NCBI GenBank assembly: GCA_945827465.1
Contig: CALZOH010000026.1
Coordinates: forward strand, 1 to 19,553
Length of the DNA stretch: 19,553 bases
From: an uncultured Prevotellaceae bacterium
GTDB lineage: Bacteria; Bacteroidota; Bacteroidia; Bacteroidales; Bacteroidaceae
Reading direction: 5' to 3'
Below, in pieces: positions 16,157-19,553 of this stretch (the stretch's first letter is position 1; every line of letters starts with the position of its first letter). A program made the translations under genes and the position numbers. Below the pieces are notes generated by a model. It was not told the origin of the DNA, searched no databases, and worked only from the letters and a program-made list of their open reading frames with translations.

Positions 16157-17227
16157 ATGGAACTCGACTTACTTCCTCTTAGTCTGCCCGGCATCAGTCC
16201 GAAGCGCCCCGTGGTGATTGCAGGTCCCTGCAGCGCCGAAACCGAAGAACAAGTAATTAACGCCGCTCGCCAGCTGAGCCACTACGGCATCGGCATCTTC
16301 CGTGCCGGCATTTGGAAACCCCGCACCAAGCCCGGAGGTTTTGAAGGCAACGGCGAGAAAGCCCTGCCCTGGATGCAACGCGTAAAAGCTGAAACCGGCA
16401 TGCTCACTGCCACTGAGGTGGCCACGCCCACTCATGTAGAACAAGCCCTCAAGGCCGGCATTGACCTTTTGTGGATTGGTGCGCGTACCACGGCCAACCC
16501 GTTCGCCATACAAGACATCGCCGATGCCCTGCGCGGAGTTGACATCCCCGTGCTCATCAAAAATCCGGTCAATCCCGACTTGGAACTTTGGATCGGCGCC
16601 ATGCAGCGCATCAACGGAGCAGGCATCAAACGTCTCGGTGCCATCCACCGCGGTTTCACTTCTTATGACAAATCCATCTACCGCAACCTGCCCATGTGGC
16701 ACCTGCCCATCGAACTGCGCCGCCGCATCCCCAACCTGCCCATCTTCTGCGACCCCAGTCACATCGGTGGCCGACGCGAACTCATTGCTCCCCTCTCACA
16801 GCAGGCAATGGACCTCGGTGCTGACGGACTCATCATCGAAAGTCACTGCGACCCCGACTGTGCATGGAGCGATGCCAAGCAGCAGGTTACGCCCGACGTG
16901 CTGAACTTCATTCTCGACAAGCTCATTGTAAGAGACACCGCCGCTTCGACCGAAAGCCTCAAATCCTTGCGTGAACAGATTGACGAAATCGACAATACGC
17001 TCATCGAACTGCTTTCCAAGCGCATGCGCATCTCACGCGAAATTGCCCGTTACAAGAAGGAGCACAACGTAGCCGTTATGCAAACCCAACGCTACAAGGA
17101 AATCATCGACAAGCGTGGTGCCCAGGGTGCCCTCTGCGGCATGCAGGTAGACTTCATCAAAGCGGTGTTCGAAGCCATCCACAGTGAAAGTGTGCGCCAG
17201 CAAATCGACATTATTAATAAAGGATAA
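16157..17227 (+). CDS. Bifunctional DAHP synthase / chorismate mutase
   Basis: The N-terminal part (about 15-258) is a type I-beta (KDO8P-synthase-like) 3-deoxy-7-phosphoheptulonate synthase, which condenses phosphoenolpyruvate and erythrose 4-phosphate at the entry to the shikimate pathway. Visible motifs are VVIAGPCSAE with metal-binding Cys25, GIWKPRTKPGGFEG (51-64), LIKNPVNP (133-140), HRGF (164-167), CDPSHIGG (198-205) and IESH (227-230). The C-terminal part (about 266-352) is an AroQ-type chorismate mutase helical domain; Arg272, Arg289 and Lys300 align with E. coli mutase Arg11, Arg28 and Lys39, and QTQR (309-312) stands where the E. coli DxxR box lies. The mutase converts chorismate to prephenate, the shared substrate of PheA and TyrA on either side. 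The mutase-at-C-terminus order is opposite to the Bacillus AroA fusion. TyrA follows 29 nt later. Confidence 0.95.
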   Translation: MELDLLPLSLPGISPKRPVVIAGPCSAETEEQVINAARQLSHYGIGIFRAGIWKPRTKPGGFEGNGEKALPWMQRVKAETGMLTATEVATPTHVEQALKAGIDLLWIGARTTANPFAIQDIADALRGVDIPVLIKNPVNPDLELWIGAMQRINGAGIKRLGAIHRGFTSYDKSIYRNLPMWHLPIELRRRIPNLPIFCDPSHIGGRRELIAPLSQQAMDLGADGLIIESHCDPDCAWSDAKQQVTPDVLNFILDKLIVRDTAASTESLKSLREQIDEIDNTLIELLSKRMRISREIARYKKEHNVAVMQTQRYKEIIDKRGAQGALCGMQVDFIKAVFEAIHSESVRQQIDIINKG

Positions 17228-17256
17228 TCCCACACACTTCATCAAAATTACCAACC

Positions 17257-18030
17257 ATGAAAATACTCATCCTCGGAGCCGGAAAAATGGGTTCCTTCTT
17301 CGTCGACCTGCTCAGCTTTGAGCACGAAACGGCCGTCTACGATGTCGACCCGCACCGACTGCGCTTCATGTACAATACACGACGCTTTACCTCGCTCGAC
17401 GAAATACGCGACTTCGCCCCCGAGTTGGTCATCAACGCAGTATCGCTCAACTACACCATCGATGTTTTCCGACAAGTTACCCCATACCTGCCCAAAGACT
17501 GCATCTTGAGCGATATTGCTTCTGTCAAGACCAATCTCAAGGATTATTACGACAGCTGCGGTTTCCGCTACGTGTCGACTCACCCCATGTTCGGTCCCAC
17601 CTTTGCCAATCTGGGAGCACTTAGCAACGAGAACGCCATCATCATCAACGAGGGCGACTACATGGGTCGTGTACTCTTCCGCGACATCTACAGTCGCCTC
17701 GGCCTCCACATCTGCGAATACTCCTTTCAGGAACACGACGAAATCGTGGCCTATTCGCTCTCCATCCCCTTCGTTTCCACCTTTGTGTTTGCCGCCGTCA
17801 TGAAGCATCAAGACGCGCCCGGTACTACCTTCAAGCGTCACATGGCCATTGCCAAAGGTGTGCTCAGCGAAGACCGCACCCTGCTACGCGAAATACTTTT
17901 CAATCCCCACACCACCGGTCAAGTGAGCAAAATCCGTCAGGAACTCAAAGACCTCATCGAAATCATCGACGCCAAAGACAAAGATGCCCTCAACCGATAT
18001 ATCGATCGCATCGAGAGCCATATTAAATAA
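17257..18030 (+). CDS. tyrA: Prephenate dehydrogenase
   Basis: TyrA oxidatively decarboxylates prephenate to 4-hydroxyphenylpyruvate, the tyrosine precursor, using NAD(P)+. The 257-aa protein begins with a Rossmann nucleotide-binding loop GAGKMG (7-12) and an acidic end of beta-2 (VYDVD, Asp29/Asp31), pointing to NAD+ preference. SDIASVK (85-91) and STHPMFGP (107-114) with His109 are the active-site landmarks. The C-terminal helical dimerisation domain follows. It is short, with no fused mutase or ACT domain, so it lacks an obvious feedback site. Its TAA stop shares its last A with the ATG of the next gene. Confidence 0.94.
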   Translation: MKILILGAGKMGSFFVDLLSFEHETAVYDVDPHRLRFMYNTRRFTSLDEIRDFAPELVINAVSLNYTIDVFRQVTPYLPKDCILSDIASVKTNLKDYYDSCGFRYVSTHPMFGPTFANLGALSNENAIIINEGDYMGRVLFRDIYSRLGLHICEYSFQEHDEIVAYSLSIPFVSTFVFAAVMKHQDAPGTTFKRHMAIAKGVLSEDRTLLREILFNPHTTGQVSKIRQELKDLIEIIDAKDKDALNRYIDRIESHIK

Positions 18031-19103
18031 TGATAACCCGACTACCCATGAAGCCACATAAGCTACCCTTCCTCAACGACTACATGTACGCCTGCCATCC
18101 GCAGATACTCAAACAGATGGCCGCCCTGGCCGACACGCCCCACACGGGCTATGGCTGTGACGAATTATGCGAGGCAGCGCGTGAAAAAATACGCCAAGCC
18201 TGTTGCTGTCCCGAAGCAGGAGTCCACTTCCTCATTGGCGGCACAGCCACCAACGTCACCGCCATCGACGCCCTCATTAGGTCCTACCAAGGCGTCCTGG
18301 CAGCACAATCCGGCCACATCAACACCTTTGAGGCCGGGGCCATGGAGTCGGCCGGACATAAAATTCTTCCCCTCCGGCCCATCGAAGGGAAGGTGATGCC
18401 CCATATCCTCAGCGAATGGCTCGAGCGTGATAAGAATGACGAGAACCGCGACCACACCGTCAGGCCCGGTGCCCTCTATATTTCCCAGCCCACCGAAGTA
18501 GGCACACTCTATAGCCTCGAAGAGCTCACGGCCCTCAGCCACATCTGCCACCAAGCAGGTATTCGGCTCTTCGTCGACGGCGCCCGCCTCGGTTACGCCC
18601 TCGCCTCGCCCCAGTGCGACATCGACCTGCCCGACCTGGCCCGTTTGAGCGACGGATTCTACATCGGCGGCACCAAACTCGGAGCTCTCATGGGTGAAGC
18701 CCTTGTATTCCCCCGACCGCAAGACGTTCCCGACTTCTTCACCCAGATGAAGCGTCACAACAACCTCTTGGCCAAAGGCTGGTTACTCGGCATGCAGTTC
18801 GACGTCTTCTTCACCGATGACCTCTATCACCAAATCGGCCGCCATGCTCTCGACATGGCCCAACGTCTGCGCCGAGGCATCGAAGACATGGGCATCCCCT
18901 TCTATACCGACTCGCCCACCAACCTGCAATTCATCATCCTCCATCGCGACGAATACCATCAATTGCGCCAAGAAGCTGACTGCGAGATTTGGGAAGAACT
19001 GGGCGACGACCGCGTAGCCATTCGCCTCGTCACCTCGTGGCAGACAACCCCCGACGATGTAGACAGCCTCATTCAGGTACTCCGCGACATCCACCAAGCC
19101 TAA
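18030..19103 (+). CDS. ltaE: Low-specificity threonine aldolase-like PLP enzyme
   Basis: A fold-type I PLP enzyme of 357 aa resembling LtaE, which cleaves L-threonine or allo-threonine to glycine and acetaldehyde. Family features are FLNDYMYACHPQIL (14-27), YGCDELC (41-47), the SGHINTFEAGA segment (94-104), FVDGARL with Asp183, and the PLP lysine in GGTKLGAL (Lys216). Related beta-eliminating lyases, including tyrosine phenol-lyase-like enzymes, share the fold, so substrate is not certain. The start at 18030 overlaps the tyrA stop (TAATG), which indicates translational coupling; an ATG at 18048 (MKPHKLPFLND) would give a start closer to the family norm. Its link to aromatic synthesis is unclear. 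No intrinsic terminator follows before the repeat zone. Confidence 0.88.
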   Translation: MITRLPMKPHKLPFLNDYMYACHPQILKQMAALADTPHTGYGCDELCEAAREKIRQACCCPEAGVHFLIGGTATNVTAIDALIRSYQGVLAAQSGHINTFEAGAMESAGHKILPLRPIEGKVMPHILSEWLERDKNDENRDHTVRPGALYISQPTEVGTLYSLEELTALSHICHQAGIRLFVDGARLGYALASPQCDIDLPDLARLSDGFYIGGTKLGALMGEALVFPRPQDVPDFFTQMKRHNNLLAKGWLLGMQFDVFFTDDLYHQIGRHALDMAQRLRRGIEDMGIPFYTDSPTNLQFIILHRDEYHQLRQEADCEIWEELGDDRVAIRLVTSWQTTPDDVDSLIQVLRDIHQA

Positions 19104-19180
19104 CCAAGAACTGTAGGGACGAAAACTTTCACAAAACGATGCCATCCGACACCGTTTCCCTATCGAATAAATGGTAATTA

Positions 19181-19313
19181 TGTAGGGGCGCAAGGGCATA
19201 CGCCCTCACATGAGCGAAAACGAATGACCATCCGTGGATGTATTGGATAGGTTTCTTTGCGCCGGTATTTTTCCTATTCGCTCTCATCAGGGCGTATGCG
19301 ATACGCCCCTACA
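19181..19313. repeat. REPIN-like inverted pair of GTAG-headed palindromes
   Basis: The left arm (19181-19216) and the reverse complement of the right arm (19279-19313) share TGTAGGGGCG, then CATACGCCCT after a 5-6 nt variable patch, then a similar GAGCG end. Each arm contains a hairpin: AGGGC/GCCCT with loop ATAC at 19193-19206, and the 8-bp stem GGGCGTAT/ATACGCCC with loop GCG at 19290-19308. A GTAG tetranucleotide beside a palindrome is the known hallmark of REP sequences moved by RAYT transposases, and two in inverted order form a REPIN. A truncated third copy (TGTAGGGACG) lies at 19112-19121. No transposase is in the window. The hairpins could also act as the 3' end of the aromatic operon transcript. 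Confidence 0.7.
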
Positions 19314-19338
19314 GTTTGCGGCAACACTTATTGGCATG

Positions 19339-19553
19339 GGAAAACCTTGCCGCGTTACGGGGAAACATTTTCCCAGGCGGGGAAACCTTGCCGCGTTCCA
19401 GGGGAACATTTTCCCAGGCGGGAAAACCTTGCCGCGCTACGGGGGAACATTTTCCCGAGCGGGGAAACCTTGCCGCGTTCCAGGGGAACATTTTCCCTAG
19501 CGGGGAAACCTTGCCGCGTTCCAGGGGAACATTTTCCCTAGCGGGGAAACCTT
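19339..19553. repeat. 41-bp tandem repeat array, at least five units, continues past window
   Basis: Five complete 41-bp units start at 19339, 19380, 19421, 19462 and 19503, and a partial sixth runs off the window end. Units 4 and 5 are identical; units 1-3 differ by a few bases, mostly in the central GTTCCAGGGG/GTTACGGGG patch and the CAGGCG/GAGCG/TAGCG junction. Each unit has two small palindromes, GGGAA-CATT-TTCCC and GCGG...CCGC spanning the junction, and looks like two diverged halves of about 20 bp, each carrying GGGGAA. There are no unique spacers, so this is not a CRISPR array. Frames through it are open only because the unit lacks stop codons. Likely a variable-number minisatellite. 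Confidence 0.85.

Noticed and set aside
19234..19541. Open frames of 88 and 94 aa across the tandem repeats
   Set aside because: The 41-bp unit contains no stop codon in these frames, so they stay open by repetition; the peptides are low-complexity repeats and no start context supports translation.
19339..19553. CRISPR array
   Set aside because: The units are contiguous and near-identical throughout, with no unique spacers and no cas genes in the window.

Overview
The window looks like a chromosomal segment of a Bacteroidota species, most likely order Bacteroidales (Bacteroides/Prevotella-like). The reasons are: promoter -7 elements of the Bacteroidota form TAnnTTTG upstream of several genes; start codons mostly without a clear Shine-Dalgarno sequence; a lipoprotein with fasciclin domains; a fused GH9/polysaccharide-deacetylase protein; and a bifunctional DAHP synthase/chorismate mutase inside a compact Phe/Tyr operon. 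The genus cannot be fixed by reading alone.

Layout. (1) 3-743 (+): the 3' part of a tyrosine recombinase, cut by the window edge. (2) 833-5566 (-): pta and ackA, a two-gene operon for acetate and ATP formation from acetyl-CoA, followed by a separately promoted fasciclin-domain lipoprotein; a perfect palindrome at 778-801 ends this strand's transcription. (3) 5693-8756 (+): a divergent pair, a 194-aa uncharacterised protein and, 4 nt later, a secreted GH9 glycoside hydrolase fused to a NodB-type deacetylase domain. (4) 8850-13815 (+): housekeeping genes lysS, pgi, a HAD phosphatase and a TPR protein. (5) 13887-19103 (+): an aromatic amino-acid operon: pheA, a class I aminotransferase, DAHP synthase/chorismate mutase, tyrA, and an ltaE-type aldolase overlapping tyrA. 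(6) 19104-19553: a non-coding repeat zone with an inverted pair of GTAG-headed palindromes (REPIN-like) followed by at least five 41-bp tandem repeats running off the window.

The most striking element is in front of pheA. A promoter at 13887-13917 is followed by an unlisted 20-codon reading frame (13950-14012) whose core reads FSFYFYYF. After it come an intrinsic terminator (14056-14084) and then pheA. A segment right after the leader stop codon can pair with the 5' arm of the terminator, so the arrangement has the parts of a ribosome-mediated attenuator sensing both Phe and Tyr. This matches an operon that feeds both branches: DAHP synthase/chorismate mutase makes prephenate, PheA and TyrA divert it to phenylpyruvate and 4-hydroxyphenylpyruvate, and the aminotransferase finishes both. 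The attenuation model is inferred from sequence and is untested.
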